A DNA stretch of 64,000 nucleotides from Bizionia argentinensis JUB59 (GCF_000224335.1 NZ_AFXZ01000002.1:1-64000), one strand, 5' to 3'; counted from the stretch's first letter, positions 17,286 through 26,819 are shown. Numbers and translations are program-made. The notes: a model not told the origin generated them from the letters alone.

Positions 17286-18755
17286 TTATTTAACTGTCAG
17301 TTGTTTAATTTTAATATTTAAAGCTGCATATAATAATGTCATGAACGGACTTAACCAGTTAAAAATGGCGTAGACAAAATAGTCAGCTACCGAAACACCC
17401 AGTACACCACTTTGATAGGCTCCACATGTATTCCAAGGAATTAATACCGATGTTACCGTTCCGGAATCTTCTAAAGTTCTACTTAAGTTTTCAGGTGCTA
17501 AACCTTTATCTTGATAGGCCTTTTTAAACATTTTACCTGGAATAACAATCGCTAAATACTGATCGCTTGCAATAGTGTTCAAACCTAAGCAGCTAATAAC
17601 AGTACTCGCAAATAATCCAAAAACCGTTGTAGCAAAAGACAAGAGTACTTTTGTAATTCGTGCTAATGCACCAATAGCATCCATTATACCGCCAAAAACC
17701 ATGGCACAGCATATTAAAAGAATAGTCCAAATCATGCCTTTCATGCCACCGGCTGCAAATAAGTCGTTAAGCTTTTCGTTATCCGTTACAATCTGTGTAT
17801 CTGATAAAATAGCATTTGCAGTGGCACCTAATTTTGAATCGCCTAGGCTATCTAAAATAGTAGGTTGGAAAATAAAAGCGAATACTGCAGCTAATAATAC
17901 GCCAACACCTAAAGCTATAAGAGGTTTCGTTTTAAATAAAATTAAAGCAATCACAACAAGAGGCACAATAAATAATAAGGGGGTAATTTGAAACGTATTT
18001 TCAATACTACTTAATAAGCTACTCAAATCTGTTGTTCCCGAAGTATCAATAGTCATGCTAATAATAGAAAAAGCTATTAGCGTAATAATTATGGTAGGAA
18101 CTGTTGTTAACGCCATGTAGCGGATGTGTGTAAATAAATCCGTTCCAGCCATTGCAGGTGCCAAGTTAGTGGTGTCACTTAAAGGCGACATTTTATCACC
18201 AAAATAACCACCAGAAATAACAGCGCCAGCAATCATACCAACAGGAATTCCCAATGCACTTCCAATACCTATTAAAGCAATTCCTACTGTTGCCGATGTT
18301 GTCCATGAGCTACCCGTTGCAATAGAAATAAGCGCACAAATAACAACAGAAGCTGGTAAAAATATGGCTGGACTTAATACTTGTAATCCGTAATAAACCA
18401 TGGCAGGAATTACCCCACTAATTAACCATGTTCCAGCTAAGGCGCCCACTAAAAACAATATCATAATGGGAACAAATACACTGCGTAAATTGTCCCAAAT
18501 TTCGTTGAGCATTGTTTTTAAGCCCACTTTATTAAAAAAACCAACAATTGCAGCAAAAGCACCACCTAACAATAAAATATATTGATTTGAGTATTCGCCA
18601 AGCGCTTCACCTTCCGCAAAAAAGATATTATAAGCTAACATTAACATCAGTAAAACCACAGGTATTAGGGCTTCCCAGATACTTAATTCTTTGTTTTCAA
18701 TGATCGTTTGGTCTTCAATTTCAATATTAGATAGGTTGTCGTCTTCCTGCTTCAT
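17286..18755 (-). CDS. nhaC: Na+/H+ antiporter, NhaC family
   Basis: The protein (489 aa from the ATG at 18755) is a polytopic inner-membrane antiporter of the NhaC family, exchanging protons for sodium. About eleven to twelve membrane helices are visible. Conserved family segments include SGGYFGDKMSPLSDTTNLAP and the C-terminal LIPWNTCGAYQSGVLGV. The frame stays open upstream to 18869, but MKQEDDNLS at 18755 gives the normal short polar N-terminus. A salt-exposed habitat fits. Confidence 0.88.
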   Translation of the reverse strand: MKQEDDNLSNIEIEDQTIIENKELSIWEALIPVVLLMLMLAYNIFFAEGEALGEYSNQYILLLGGAFAAIVGFFNKVGLKTMLNEIWDNLRSVFVPIMILFLVGALAGTWLISGVIPAMVYYGLQVLSPAIFLPASVVICALISIATGSSWTTSATVGIALIGIGSALGIPVGMIAGAVISGGYFGDKMSPLSDTTNLAPAMAGTDLFTHIRYMALTTVPTIIITLIAFSIISMTIDTSGTTDLSSLLSSIENTFQITPLLFIVPLVVIALILFKTKPLIALGVGVLLAAVFAFIFQPTILDSLGDSKLGATANAILSDTQIVTDNEKLNDLFAAGGMKGMIWTILLICCAMVFGGIMDAIGALARITKVLLSFATTVFGLFASTVISCLGLNTIASDQYLAIVIPGKMFKKAYQDKGLAPENLSRTLEDSGTVTSVLIPWNTCGAYQSGVLGVSVADYFVYAIFNWLSPFMTLLYAALNIKIKQLTVK

Positions 18756-18910
18756 GGGTGTCAATTTTTTTAGGCTTGTAATGTTACGATTTTCGCGTAT
18801 AGTATGCAAATCATAAAAGTAAGTCGGGTTTTCGTATATTTTATGGTAACAAATAAAAAAGGAGCCCATGATATTGGACTCCTTTTTTATTATGTAAACT
18901 TAGTTATCGG

Positions 18911-20110
18911 TTAAAGAATATCAAGCGATACCATACATTCACGCATCGTTTTATGGGTGCGTTCAATATCGGCATCTAGTCCAATAGAAAAACGAATTAA
19001 ACCATCACTCAAGCCCATTTCTTTTTGCTCATCTTCAGGGATTTCTGAAGAAGTTGAACTTCCTGGTGCCGAAAATAAGGTTTTATAAAAGCCTAAACTC
19101 ACCGCTAAATATCCAAGGTTCTTTTCTTGCATTAATTCCATTAGCGCATTTGCTTTTTCTAAAGATCCTACGTCAACAGTTAACATACCACCAAAGCCAT
19201 ACTTTTCATTCATCATACTTTTAAATAAATCGTGTGATGCATGAGAAGTTAAACCTGGATACACTGTTTTTAAGCCATCAGCTTCAAATTTCTCTGCTAA
19301 ATAAGCTGCGTTTAAACTGTGTTGCTGCATTCTTAAATGTAATGTGCGTAAGTTTTTTAATATGGAAGCTGCTCTTAAACTATCCATAGTAGATCCTAAA
19401 AGCATGCAAGCGCCGCTATTTACATTACGCAAATCGTCAATAAATTCTTGAGTTCCACAAATAACACCACCAACAGTATCACTAGATCCGTTAATGAATT
19501 TTGTTAAACTATGAATTACGATATCTGCGCCTAATTGAATTGGCGAAACTGATAATGGTGAAAATGTATTATCGACAATTAATTTTAAATTATGTTTTTT
19601 GGCCAATTTCGCTAATGCTGCAATATCTGCGACTTCTAATAGCGGATTACTTACCGATTCGCAATACAAAATTTTTGTGCTTGGTGTTATAGCTGCTTCA
19701 ACAACATCTAATTTCGTGATATCTACAAAACTTGTTTTAATATTTAAACGCGGTGCAAAATTCTTTAAAAAAGCATACGTTCCCCCATAAATAGTCCGAC
19801 TTGATACAACATGATCGCCAGCACCACAAAGTTGCATGATAACAGGTGTTATTGCGCCCATTCCAGATGCGGTTACAGTTGCTGTTTCCGTACCTTCCAT
19901 AGCTGCTAAAGCTTCACCTAAATATAAATTCGAAGGCGTTGAGTGGCGCGAATATAAATAGCAACCATCTGCATTACCTTCAAAGGTGTCGAACATGGTT
20001 TTTGCCGATAAAAAGGTGTAAGTGGATGAATCTGAAATAGATGGGTTTACGCCTCCGAATTCTCCAAAATATTGCAAATCTTGTATATTATTTGCTGGTT
20101 TAAATGCCAT
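18911..20110 (-). CDS. Cys/Met-metabolism PLP enzyme (methionine gamma-lyase-like)
   Basis: The 399-aa gamma-family PLP enzyme acts on sulfur amino acids. The Schiff-base lysine is K204 in HSLTKFINGSSD. The phosphate-binding ASGMGAI and the YLYSRHSTPSN segment that completes the neighbouring subunit's site are present. The family includes methionine gamma-lyase, cystathionine beta/gamma-enzymes and O-acetylhomoserine sulfhydrylase. An adjacent divergent Lrp regulator favours a catabolic lyase, but that is inference. Confidence 0.8.
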   Translation of the reverse strand: MAFKPANNIQDLQYFGEFGGVNPSISDSSTYTFLSAKTMFDTFEGNADGCYLYSRHSTPSNLYLGEALAAMEGTETATVTASGMGAITPVIMQLCGAGDHVVSSRTIYGGTYAFLKNFAPRLNIKTSFVDITKLDVVEAAITPSTKILYCESVSNPLLEVADIAALAKLAKKHNLKLIVDNTFSPLSVSPIQLGADIVIHSLTKFINGSSDTVGGVICGTQEFIDDLRNVNSGACMLLGSTMDSLRAASILKNLRTLHLRMQQHSLNAAYLAEKFEADGLKTVYPGLTSHASHDLFKSMMNEKYGFGGMLTVDVGSLEKANALMELMQEKNLGYLAVSLGFYKTLFSAPGSSTSSEIPEDEQKEMGLSDGLIRFSIGLDADIERTHKTMRECMVSLDIL

Positions 20111-20196
20111 AAAATTTTATCTTATAAGTTATTAATATTGTAAAAATCGGAAATAATAGACGATATATCAATAGATGTTCTGTTTTTTAGATTATA

Positions 20197-20226
20197 AAAC
20201 TATATATAGTTTATTTTATAGTTTAT
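20197..20226. promoter_or_regulatory. Palindrome and direct repeats between lyase and Lrp genes
   Basis: AAACTATATATAGTTT (20197-20212) is a perfect palindrome. ATAGTTTAT occurs at 20206 and again at 20218, 12 bp apart. The AT-rich, helically phased repeats between an Lrp-type regulator and its divergent neighbour suggest an Lrp operator controlling both genes. Confidence 0.45.
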
Positions 20227-20279
20227 ATAACATCTGTTTTGGTTATTATTGTTGGTATAACGAAAATCTTTCAAGAATT

Positions 20280-20738
20280 ATGAATTTTGATGTCACCGAT
20301 TTAAAGCTTTTACAATTTTTACAAGAAGATGCCAAGCAGACGAATAAAGAATTATCCAATAAGTTAAATTTATCTGTTACAGCGGTTTATGAGCGTATTC
20401 GGAAGTTGGAACGCGAAGGTGTTATTGCGCAATATGTGGCTTTAGTAGATAAGAATAAAGTGGATCGCGGTTTTGTGGCTTTTTGTCATATAAAACTCGT
20501 GCAACATACGCAGGATAATATTGTTAAGTTTGAAAAGGAAGTGGCCAATTTAGAAGAAGTTTCCGAATGCTATCATATTAGTGGCGATTACGATTATTTA
20601 TTAAAAGTAATCGTTCAAGATATGGAAGATTTCAGGGAGTTTATGGTAAGAAAACTCACCTCTATTAGTCATATAGGAAGCACGCATAGTATGTTTGTGA
20701 TTAACGAAGTAAAACATACCACAGCGATTATGATTTAG
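20280..20738 (+). CDS. Lrp/AsnC-family transcriptional regulator
   Basis: The 152-aa protein starts at the ATG at 20280 (MNFDVTDLKLLQFLQEDAKQ). An N-terminal winged helix-turn-helix (about 1-60, with LSNKLNLSVTAVYERIRKLEREGVI spread over it) precedes a C-terminal RAM/ligand domain (about 65-145) with the VSECYHISGDYDYLLKV core. Such proteins sense amino acids and often control the divergent gene, here a Cys/Met lyase. The frame extends upstream to 20175, but that part is AT-rich and overlaps the operator-like repeats. Confidence 0.9.
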   Translation: MNFDVTDLKLLQFLQEDAKQTNKELSNKLNLSVTAVYERIRKLEREGVIAQYVALVDKNKVDRGFVAFCHIKLVQHTQDNIVKFEKEVANLEEVSECYHISGDYDYLLKVIVQDMEDFREFMVRKLTSISHIGSTHSMFVINEVKHTTAIMI

Positions 20739-20825
20739 TAAGAATTATCATATTTTTATGAGATTCTATTTTTATTATTTAGGAATAACAACGTATTTCG
20801 TAAACCCAACCTATATATTTATTTT

Positions 20826-22412
20826 ATGAAATTACATTTTTTCTGGTTTTTAGTTTTAATAGTACTTTTTCAATCTTGTGGAAGTACAAAAAAGCATAAC
20901 GAAATCGTTACCAGTTTGCATAGCGTAGATGCGCTTCGCGTAGATGTTGATGCTGTTTATAATCAATTCCAAAAGCATCATCCGCGCTTGTATCAATATA
21001 TCTCTAAAGACGATTTAGATTTTAAATTTGATAGTTTAAAAAATAGCATCACCAAACCTTTAACCAGTCATGATTTCTATGAGAAATTAGCGCCAGTACT
21101 CGCTGAAATTCGCCAAGGACATATTTCATTGTCGCCACCTCAAATAGAATTCACCAAAAAAGAACGGAAGGTTTTACGAAAAGAGAAATTTGAGTTTTAT
21201 GATTTAAATTTTAATTATTTCGATAATAAACTAAGGGTTTCGGAATCAAAATCTGACTCTTTGTTGGTGGGTAGCCAAGTAATCATGCTTAATGATGAGC
21301 CTGCAACGGATTTAATTCAAAAATATCAAACGCTTTATGCTTCTGATGGTTTTAATACCACTCTTCACGATCGGTATTTGAATCTTGGGTTTCAGAAATT
21401 ATACGCTCGTGATAAAGGTTTTTTAGATAGTTTATCGGTGACCTTCAAACAGAAAGATTCACTTTACACAAAAATATTCAAACGTGTTCAAAAAGATTCT
21501 ACAGCCAAGAAAGCAGACGCATTAAAACAAGAAAACGATTCTATTAAAGTTGTCAAACCCACTAAAGCTGAAAGATTAGCTAAAAGAGAGAAAGCGAAAG
21601 CGTTGCGTGCAAAAAATAAGATTTTCGGTTTTGAAGGTTCTAGCGGAAAATATACGCGGAATTTTAACTTTGTAGATATTGACTCTACTGTTGCTATCAT
21701 GAAAATTCGTGGTTTTGGCAATGGGCAATTTAAAAAATTCTATAGACAAAGTTTCGAGCAATTAGATTCCTTAAAAACGCCTAATTTAATTATCGATTTA
21801 CGCGATAATGGTGGTGGACGTTTAGATGAAATTTTCTATTTATATCGCTATTTGGCGCAAGAGGATTTTCAGTTTATAAATAGGAGTGAAGTTAATAGTC
21901 GCTTGCCGTTTATGGTGTTTGCTATGAGTAATGGAAATCCGTTAGGAATGAAAATTGTAGCGGCAATTTTATCCCCGTTTATTGTAACGCATAACTTGAT
22001 AAAGACAAAAAAATTAAATGACAAATTTTATTATAAGTTTAGATATGCTAAAACGAAATCGCCTTTCGAAAATAATTTTAAAGGTAAATTATATGTGTTG
22101 ATCAATGGTAATTCTTTTTCAGCATCCTCCATTTTATCTACTAATATTCAAGCCAATAATTTAGCCACTTTTGTAGGAGAAGAAACGGGCGGCGCTTATA
22201 ATGGAACAGTTGCAGGGCTTTTTAGAAATTATAAACTTCCCAACAGCCGTGTTAGAGCCCGTATTGGTTTAATGCAAATTGATGCACCCCATAAAGTAGA
22301 ACCTGATGGATTTGGCGTTAAGCCCGATATGCCAATTATACCCACTTGGGATGATGTTTTTAATGATCGCGATCCGGAGGTGGAATGGATTTTAGAAGAT
22401 ACTAAAAAATAA
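20826..22412 (+). CDS. S41-family peptidase, lipoprotein
   Basis: The 528-aa protein has a lipobox with C18 (LFQSCGS), so it is membrane-anchored outside the cytoplasm. An N-terminal helical region (about 30-110), a PDZ-like part (about 130-170), a lysine-rich insert (about 220-265) and the S41 core (about 280-510) follow. The nucleophile is the serine of NGNSFSASSILST, with the downstream GEETGGAYNGTVAGLF loop. S41 proteases cleave C-terminal tails in the periplasm. Substrate unknown. Confidence 0.85.
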   Translation: MKLHFFWFLVLIVLFQSCGSTKKHNEIVTSLHSVDALRVDVDAVYNQFQKHHPRLYQYISKDDLDFKFDSLKNSITKPLTSHDFYEKLAPVLAEIRQGHISLSPPQIEFTKKERKVLRKEKFEFYDLNFNYFDNKLRVSESKSDSLLVGSQVIMLNDEPATDLIQKYQTLYASDGFNTTLHDRYLNLGFQKLYARDKGFLDSLSVTFKQKDSLYTKIFKRVQKDSTAKKADALKQENDSIKVVKPTKAERLAKREKAKALRAKNKIFGFEGSSGKYTRNFNFVDIDSTVAIMKIRGFGNGQFKKFYRQSFEQLDSLKTPNLIIDLRDNGGGRLDEIFYLYRYLAQEDFQFINRSEVNSRLPFMVFAMSNGNPLGMKIVAAILSPFIVTHNLIKTKKLNDKFYYKFRYAKTKSPFENNFKGKLYVLINGNSFSASSILSTNIQANNLATFVGEETGGAYNGTVAGLFRNYKLPNSRVRARIGLMQIDAPHKVEPDGFGVKPDMPIIPTWDDVFNDRDPEVEWILEDTKK

Positions 22413-22525
22413 ATTTGTTTTCTTTATCTGATTCAAGAGTAGTTAAATTGGTTTTTATTAAAGTAAATAGAGGAAAACAGACTTTTTTCTTTTAGAGCTA
22501 AACCCATTATGATATCATTTTTTTA

Positions 22526-22555
22526 TTGCCCACACGTAAAACATTTGTATTTTTG
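22526..22555 (+). promoter_or_regulatory. Promoter of the dihydrolipoyl dehydrogenase gene
   Basis: TTG at 22526-22528, a 19-bp spacer and TATTTTTG at 22548-22555 match the Bacteroidota consensus TTTG-19-TAnnTTTG well. The predicted leader is about 60 nt and contains a short inverted repeat. Confidence 0.65.
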
Positions 22556-22571
22556 TATGAATTAAAAATAA

Positions 22572-22590
22572 AGACATGAAACGCATGTCT
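22572..22590 (+). other. Inverted repeat in the lpd leader
   Basis: AGACATG and CATGTCT flank AAACG just downstream of the predicted transcription start. It could form an RNA hairpin or be a DNA operator; the sequence cannot decide. Confidence 0.35.
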
Positions 22591-22623
22591 AAAACATCTT
22601 TGTAACCTAAAGAAAACAAGTAT

Positions 22624-24024
22624 ATGAATTCATATGATGTAGCCATTATTGGCTCTGGACCTGGTGGATATGTAGCAGCTATTCGTTGCGCACAACTAGG
22701 ATTGAAAACTGCACTAATAGAAAAATATTCAACACTAGGAGGAACTTGCTTAAACGTAGGTTGTATTCCAAGTAAAGCGCTTTTAGATTCGAGCCACCAT
22801 TATGAAGATGCCGTTAAGCATTTTGAAGAGCACGGTATTGATATTCCAGGCGATATTAAAGTGAATTTAAAACAAATGATTGCACGTAAGCAATCGGTTG
22901 TCGATACTACAACAGGTGGGATTGACTTTTTAATGAAGAAGAATAAGATTGATGTTTATCAAGGTTTAGGAAGCTTTAAAGATGCGACACATATTTTAAT
23001 TAAAGGCGAAGAAGAAACGGAAATAGAAGCAAAAAACACCATTATTGCTACCGGAAGTAAGCCTTCAAACTTACCGTTTATAACTATCGATAAAGAACGT
23101 ATCATTACATCTACCGAAGCGTTAAAGCTTAAAGAAATTCCAAAGCATTTAATTGTTATTGGTGGTGGTGTTATTGGTTTAGAATTAGGCCAAGTTTACA
23201 AGCGTTTAGGCGCTGATGTTTCGGTTATTGAATATATGGATCGTATTATTCCAACAATGGATTCAGGACTTTCTAAAGAGTTGAATAAAGTATTGAAGAA
23301 ACAGAAATTTAAAATCAATGCATCACATAAAGTGAAATCTGTAGAACGTGTAGGTGACGAAGTCATTGTAAAAGCAGATAATAAAAAAGGCGAAGAAGTA
23401 GAGTTTAAAGGTGATTACTGTTTAGTATCCGTTGGTCGTCGTCCATATACAGACGGTTTAAATGCCGAAGCAGCTGGCGTTACATTAAATGATCGTGGAC
23501 AAATAGACGTAAACGAAAATTTACAAACATCTGCTAAAAACATTTACGCTATTGGCGATGTTATTAAAGGTGCTATGTTAGCGCATAAAGCGGAAGAAGA
23601 AGGGGTTTTTGTTGCCGAAACATTGGCAGGCCAAAAACCACATATCGATTATAACTTAATTCCTGGAGTTGTTTATACCTGGCCAGAAGTGGCTAGTGTA
23701 GGTAAAACGGAAGAGCAGTTAAAAGAAGCTGGTGTTGCATATAAAACAGGACAATTTCCAATGCGTGCATTAGGTCGTAGCCGTGCAAGTATGGATTTAG
23801 ACGGTTTTGTTAAAGTATTAGCCGATAAAACAACGGATGAAGTTTTAGGTGTTCATATGGTAGGCGCTAGAGCGGCAGATTTAATTGCTGAAGCTGTAGT
23901 TGCTATGGAGTATAGAGCATCAGCAGAAGATATTTCTAGAATGTCTCACGCACATCCAACCTTTGCGGAAGCTATTAAGGAAGCGGCTTTAGCTGCAACT
24001 GGCGATCGTGCTTTGCATGTTTAA
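22624..24024 (+). CDS. lpdA: Dihydrolipoyl dehydrogenase (E3)
   Basis: The 466-aa flavoprotein reoxidises dihydrolipoamide in 2-oxoacid dehydrogenase complexes and the glycine cleavage system, using NAD+. It shows the FAD GxGxxG (IIGSGPGGYVAA), redox pair C42/C47 in GGTCLNVGCIPSK, the NAD-binding VIGGGVIGLELG (about 179-190), and the C-terminal catalytic HAHPTFAEA. It stands alone with its own promoter and terminator, so it is not in a complex operon here. Confidence 0.96.
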   Translation: MNSYDVAIIGSGPGGYVAAIRCAQLGLKTALIEKYSTLGGTCLNVGCIPSKALLDSSHHYEDAVKHFEEHGIDIPGDIKVNLKQMIARKQSVVDTTTGGIDFLMKKNKIDVYQGLGSFKDATHILIKGEEETEIEAKNTIIATGSKPSNLPFITIDKERIITSTEALKLKEIPKHLIVIGGGVIGLELGQVYKRLGADVSVIEYMDRIIPTMDSGLSKELNKVLKKQKFKINASHKVKSVERVGDEVIVKADNKKGEEVEFKGDYCLVSVGRRPYTDGLNAEAAGVTLNDRGQIDVNENLQTSAKNIYAIGDVIKGAMLAHKAEEEGVFVAETLAGQKPHIDYNLIPGVVYTWPEVASVGKTEEQLKEAGVAYKTGQFPMRALGRSRASMDLDGFVKVLADKTTDEVLGVHMVGARAADLIAEAVVAMEYRASAEDISRMSHAHPTFAEAIKEAALAATGDRALHV

Positions 24025-24070
24025 CAAATTTCTGCCAATATAGGAGTATCAATAAAACAATAAAATTATC

Positions 24071-24102
24071 AAAACCACTTCTTAATCGAAGTGGTTTTTT
24101 TT
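24071..24102 (+). terminator. Terminator of lpdA
   Basis: AAAACCACTTC pairs with GAAGTGGTTTT (11 bp, 6-nt loop) and runs into eight or more Ts. It marks the end of the core-genome segment before the accessory island. Confidence 0.88.
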
Positions 24103-24184
24103 GTTTGACAAAATTACGTGAAATTCCAAACTATAAAGTCAAATTATATTTTCTAGATTTGATGTATATATAATGCAGATATAA

Positions 24185-24373
24185 ACACTATTGTTTATAT
24201 TACTTTGTTCCCAGCAAGCACAAAAAAATGAAATATAATATTAGCCGTTTCCAGAGTTTGAAAGTGTTTTTAATGCGAATAACTCAAAAGAAAAATTTGA
24301 TTTTTCTCCATTAGCTTCAATTGAGTTCGGCATTCCAGACAATGATATGCAGAACCACGGTACTATTTTTTAA
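24185..24373 (+). pseudogene. Decayed lipoprotein-like gene remnant
   Basis: In one frame the sequence reads a signal-peptide-like TLLFILLCSQQAQKNEI, then two stop codons (TAA, TAG). It continues with PFPEFESVFNANNS and ends in IPDNDMQNHGTIF before a stop at 24371-24373. This looks like the two ends of a small secreted protein gene broken by mutation. The last codons recur at the second repeat copy near 28.25 kb. No family is recognised. Confidence 0.4.
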
Positions 24374-24494
24374 GGTCTCGCTCCGATAATATTAAATACT
24401 TTTTTTTGAAGAATGAATGAAATTTAACTAAAACTATCGATATCCCGGTTATAATTGCCTAAAACAATTATATTAGTGCGCATATAACGAGTTG
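24327..24494 (+). repeat. 168-bp direct repeat, copy 1 (attC-like right end)
   Basis: This segment matches 28245-28411 with about 12 differences including one 1-base indel (about 93% identity by eye). It covers the last codons of a gene remnant (MQNHGTIF then stop), an AT-rich stem around TATAATTG/CAATTATA, and an end of the form CATATAACGAGTTGGC. That end resembles the CATATAC...GTTAGC ends of the other spacers in the island. The TTG start of the PHP-ATPase gene lies 27 bp beyond it. Confidence 0.75.
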
Positions 24495-24520
24495 GCGGTA
24501 ATTTAAAGAAACATCGAGAA

Positions 24521-26536
24521 TTGAAGAAAATTGATTTACATATACATACTGTTCAATCTATTAGTGATAGATCTTTTACTTTCGAATTAGAGTCTTTGAA
24601 AGAGTATGTAGAAAAGCTTGAAATTGATTGTATTGCAATCACAAATCATAATTTGTTTGATAAAGACCAATTTGAAATTATTTGTGAAGAATTAGAAATC
24701 AAAGTATTTCCAGGGATAGAAATAGATTTGGAAGGCGGTCACTTACTATTAATTTCGGAAAATGAAAATATTGACGACTTTACAATAAAATGTAAAAAAG
24801 TTCAAGACTTAATCCTAACAAAGGATGATTCAATCGATTATGACCAATTAATCGAAATCTTTCCCGAATTAAATAATTACCTCTTAATTCCTCATTATGA
24901 CAAAAAGCCTAATATTAAACAAGAAACTTTAACGAAATTAGGAGACAACGTCTTTGCTGGCGAAGTAACAAGTTTAAGAAAGTTCAAAGCTTGTGTAAAG
25001 GAAGTAGATAAACTCACACCTGTAATATTTAGCGATTGCAGGTTTGTAGAGAATATGACATCGTATCCAACGAAACAAACCTTCATCGAAGTTGAAGAGT
25101 GCACTCTAAATGCTATAAAAGGATGCTTATTTGACAAAACAAAAGTGTTCCTTTCAAAAAATGAAGGGAATGATTTTTTTCAAGCAACCGATGACGGAAT
25201 TATGCTATCAACAGGATTGAACGTCATAGTTGGTGGACGTTCTTCTGGAAAGACATATACACTCGATAAAATTTGCGAGAATTTTGACAATGTTAAGTAT
25301 ATAAGACAATTTTCGTTACTACAAAATGACAAAGAGAATTTCAAAAAGTTAGTTACAACAAGACATAGCTTGATAACAGAAAACTACTTTAAGGAATTTA
25401 AAGATGTAGTTTTCGATGTGAATGAAATAGACTTAAAAGCTAACGAAACTTCAATTGAAAAGTACTTATCATCATTAAAAAAATATGCTTCTGAAAGTGA
25501 TAATTTAGACTCTTTCTCAAAGTGTAAATTATACAATGAAACGAAGTTTACGGTTGATAATTTAGAAAACATTAAAAAATTAATTTCTGCCACAGAAACT
25601 TTAATTGAAACTAACGAATACAAATCAATTGTAAATAAACACATTACAGACGACAGTCTAAAAAGCTTAATAGTTGATTTGATCAAAAAACATAATGAGT
25701 TTCACGAAAAGAACCTTAAAAAAGAATGGACAAATAACCTTATTGACACAATTAAAGATAGTTTAAGATTTAGGTCTACTACAACTGCAATTGAAGATGT
25801 TGATTTTTCCAATATTCAGTTAGAAAAAATTAAAGTTCAAAAATTCACACAATTAGTAAAGAAAATTCAAACAGAAAAAATAATCGACAGTAAAGAAATT
25901 AGAGGGTTCAAAGTTTTAGCTAAAACAAAGAAATATACTGGTGCAGGTCAACTAAAAAGCAAAAGTAAAACCAAATTAGGATTTACTGAAGCTTATAACA
26001 ACTACGAAAATCCTTATAAATTTTTAATGTCTTTACAAAACGTGGGTATTGAAGAAACAGAATTCTACAAGTATTTTGTTGACATAGATTATAGAACTCT
26101 AAATAAACACGGTTATGAAGTTTCAGGAGGCGAACGTTCAGAATTTAATTTGTTACACGAAATTAGTGATGCTTTAAAACACGATTTATTATTAATCGAT
26201 GAACCCGAGTCTTCTTTTGATAATATTTTTCTAAAAAATGAAGTAAACGAACTAATCAAAGAAATTTCAAAAGAAATCCCTGTAATAGTTGTTACACATA
26301 ATAGCACAATTGGAGCATCAATTAGCCCTAATCATTTAGTCTTTACACAAAAATTAGTTGATTCTGGTAATGTAAAATACCAAGTATATTTCGGACATCC
26401 AACGAGCAAAACATTGAAAAACGTTGATGGAGAAACAATAAAAAACTTGGATGTTCTATTAAATTGTCTTGAAGCGGGAGAAGAAGCATATAATCAAAGA
26501 AAAACAATGAATTATGAAATACTTAAAGATAAATGA
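24521..26536 (+). CDS. PHP-domain plus SMC/ABC-type ATPase protein, candidate phage defence
   Basis: The 671-aa protein joins an N-terminal PHP metallo-phosphoesterase domain (about 1-210) to a split ABC/SMC-like ATPase. PHP ligand candidates are H7 and H9 (LHIHT), H43, E67 (PGIEID), H125 and D172. The ATPase has Walker A at 238-245 (GGRSSGKT), the signature SGGE at 535-538, Walker B D560/E561 and H-loop H593, with a helical insert between. This architecture is that of TrlF-like proteins and of the Ppl phage-defence type. The start is TTG at 24521. It overlaps a small gene by 23 bp. A nuclease or nucleotide-hydrolase role is inference. Confidence 0.75.
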   Translation: MKKIDLHIHTVQSISDRSFTFELESLKEYVEKLEIDCIAITNHNLFDKDQFEIICEELEIKVFPGIEIDLEGGHLLLISENENIDDFTIKCKKVQDLILTKDDSIDYDQLIEIFPELNNYLLIPHYDKKPNIKQETLTKLGDNVFAGEVTSLRKFKACVKEVDKLTPVIFSDCRFVENMTSYPTKQTFIEVEECTLNAIKGCLFDKTKVFLSKNEGNDFFQATDDGIMLSTGLNVIVGGRSSGKTYTLDKICENFDNVKYIRQFSLLQNDKENFKKLVTTRHSLITENYFKEFKDVVFDVNEIDLKANETSIEKYLSSLKKYASESDNLDSFSKCKLYNETKFTVDNLENIKKLISATETLIETNEYKSIVNKHITDDSLKSLIVDLIKKHNEFHEKNLKKEWTNNLIDTIKDSLRFRSTTTAIEDVDFSNIQLEKIKVQKFTQLVKKIQTEKIIDSKEIRGFKVLAKTKKYTGAGQLKSKSKTKLGFTEAYNNYENPYKFLMSLQNVGIEETEFYKYFVDIDYRTLNKHGYEVSGGERSEFNLLHEISDALKHDLLLIDEPESSFDNIFLKNEVNELIKEISKEIPVIVVTHNSTIGASISPNHLVFTQKLVDSGNVKYQVYFGHPTSKTLKNVDGETIKNLDVLLNCLEAGEEAYNQRKTMNYEILKDK

Positions 26537-26810
26537 TAATAAAGCATTTTTCATAAAAGACAAAGCACAACCAGATAATTGGACTGAAATTGAAAAAATC
26601 GAGAAGGATGATTTAATGAAACTTTTGGATTTTGCGACAGAAGGCGATTTTGAAATGGACACATATGATGAAGCTACTTTAGGAAATAAAGCACATCAAA
26701 TAATTTATAAAAGTATCTATGAAAAGCTGAATATATTTTTGACCAATAAAGATAGATTCAAAGACCAAACCGAAGATATATACAAAGACGAATTGGAAAA
26801 GTATGAATAA
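26514..26810 (+). CDS. Small partner protein of the PHP-ATPase
   Basis: The 98-aa, acidic, soluble, mostly helical protein has no recognised domain. The start ATG lies 23 bp inside the upstream PHP-ATPase gene, so the two are translated together and probably work together. The sequence contains a YEKLNIFL stretch and ends DIYKDELEKYE. Possible roles are a regulatory or immunity subunit. It is followed directly by the structured spacer at 26820. Confidence 0.65.
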   Translation: MKYLKINDNKAFFIKDKAQPDNWTEIEKIEKDDLMKLLDFATEGDFEMDTYDEATLGNKAHQIIYKSIYEKLNIFLTNKDRFKDQTEDIYKDELEKYE

Positions 26811-26819
26811 AAAACTACC

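Larger units (their letters stand above)
24025..24520. other. Left boundary of the accessory island
   Basis: This 496-bp stretch between lpdA and the PHP-ATPase gene holds the lpdA terminator, a decayed lipoprotein-like remnant and copy 1 of a 168-bp repeat. No intact gene is visible. Confidence 0.55.
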
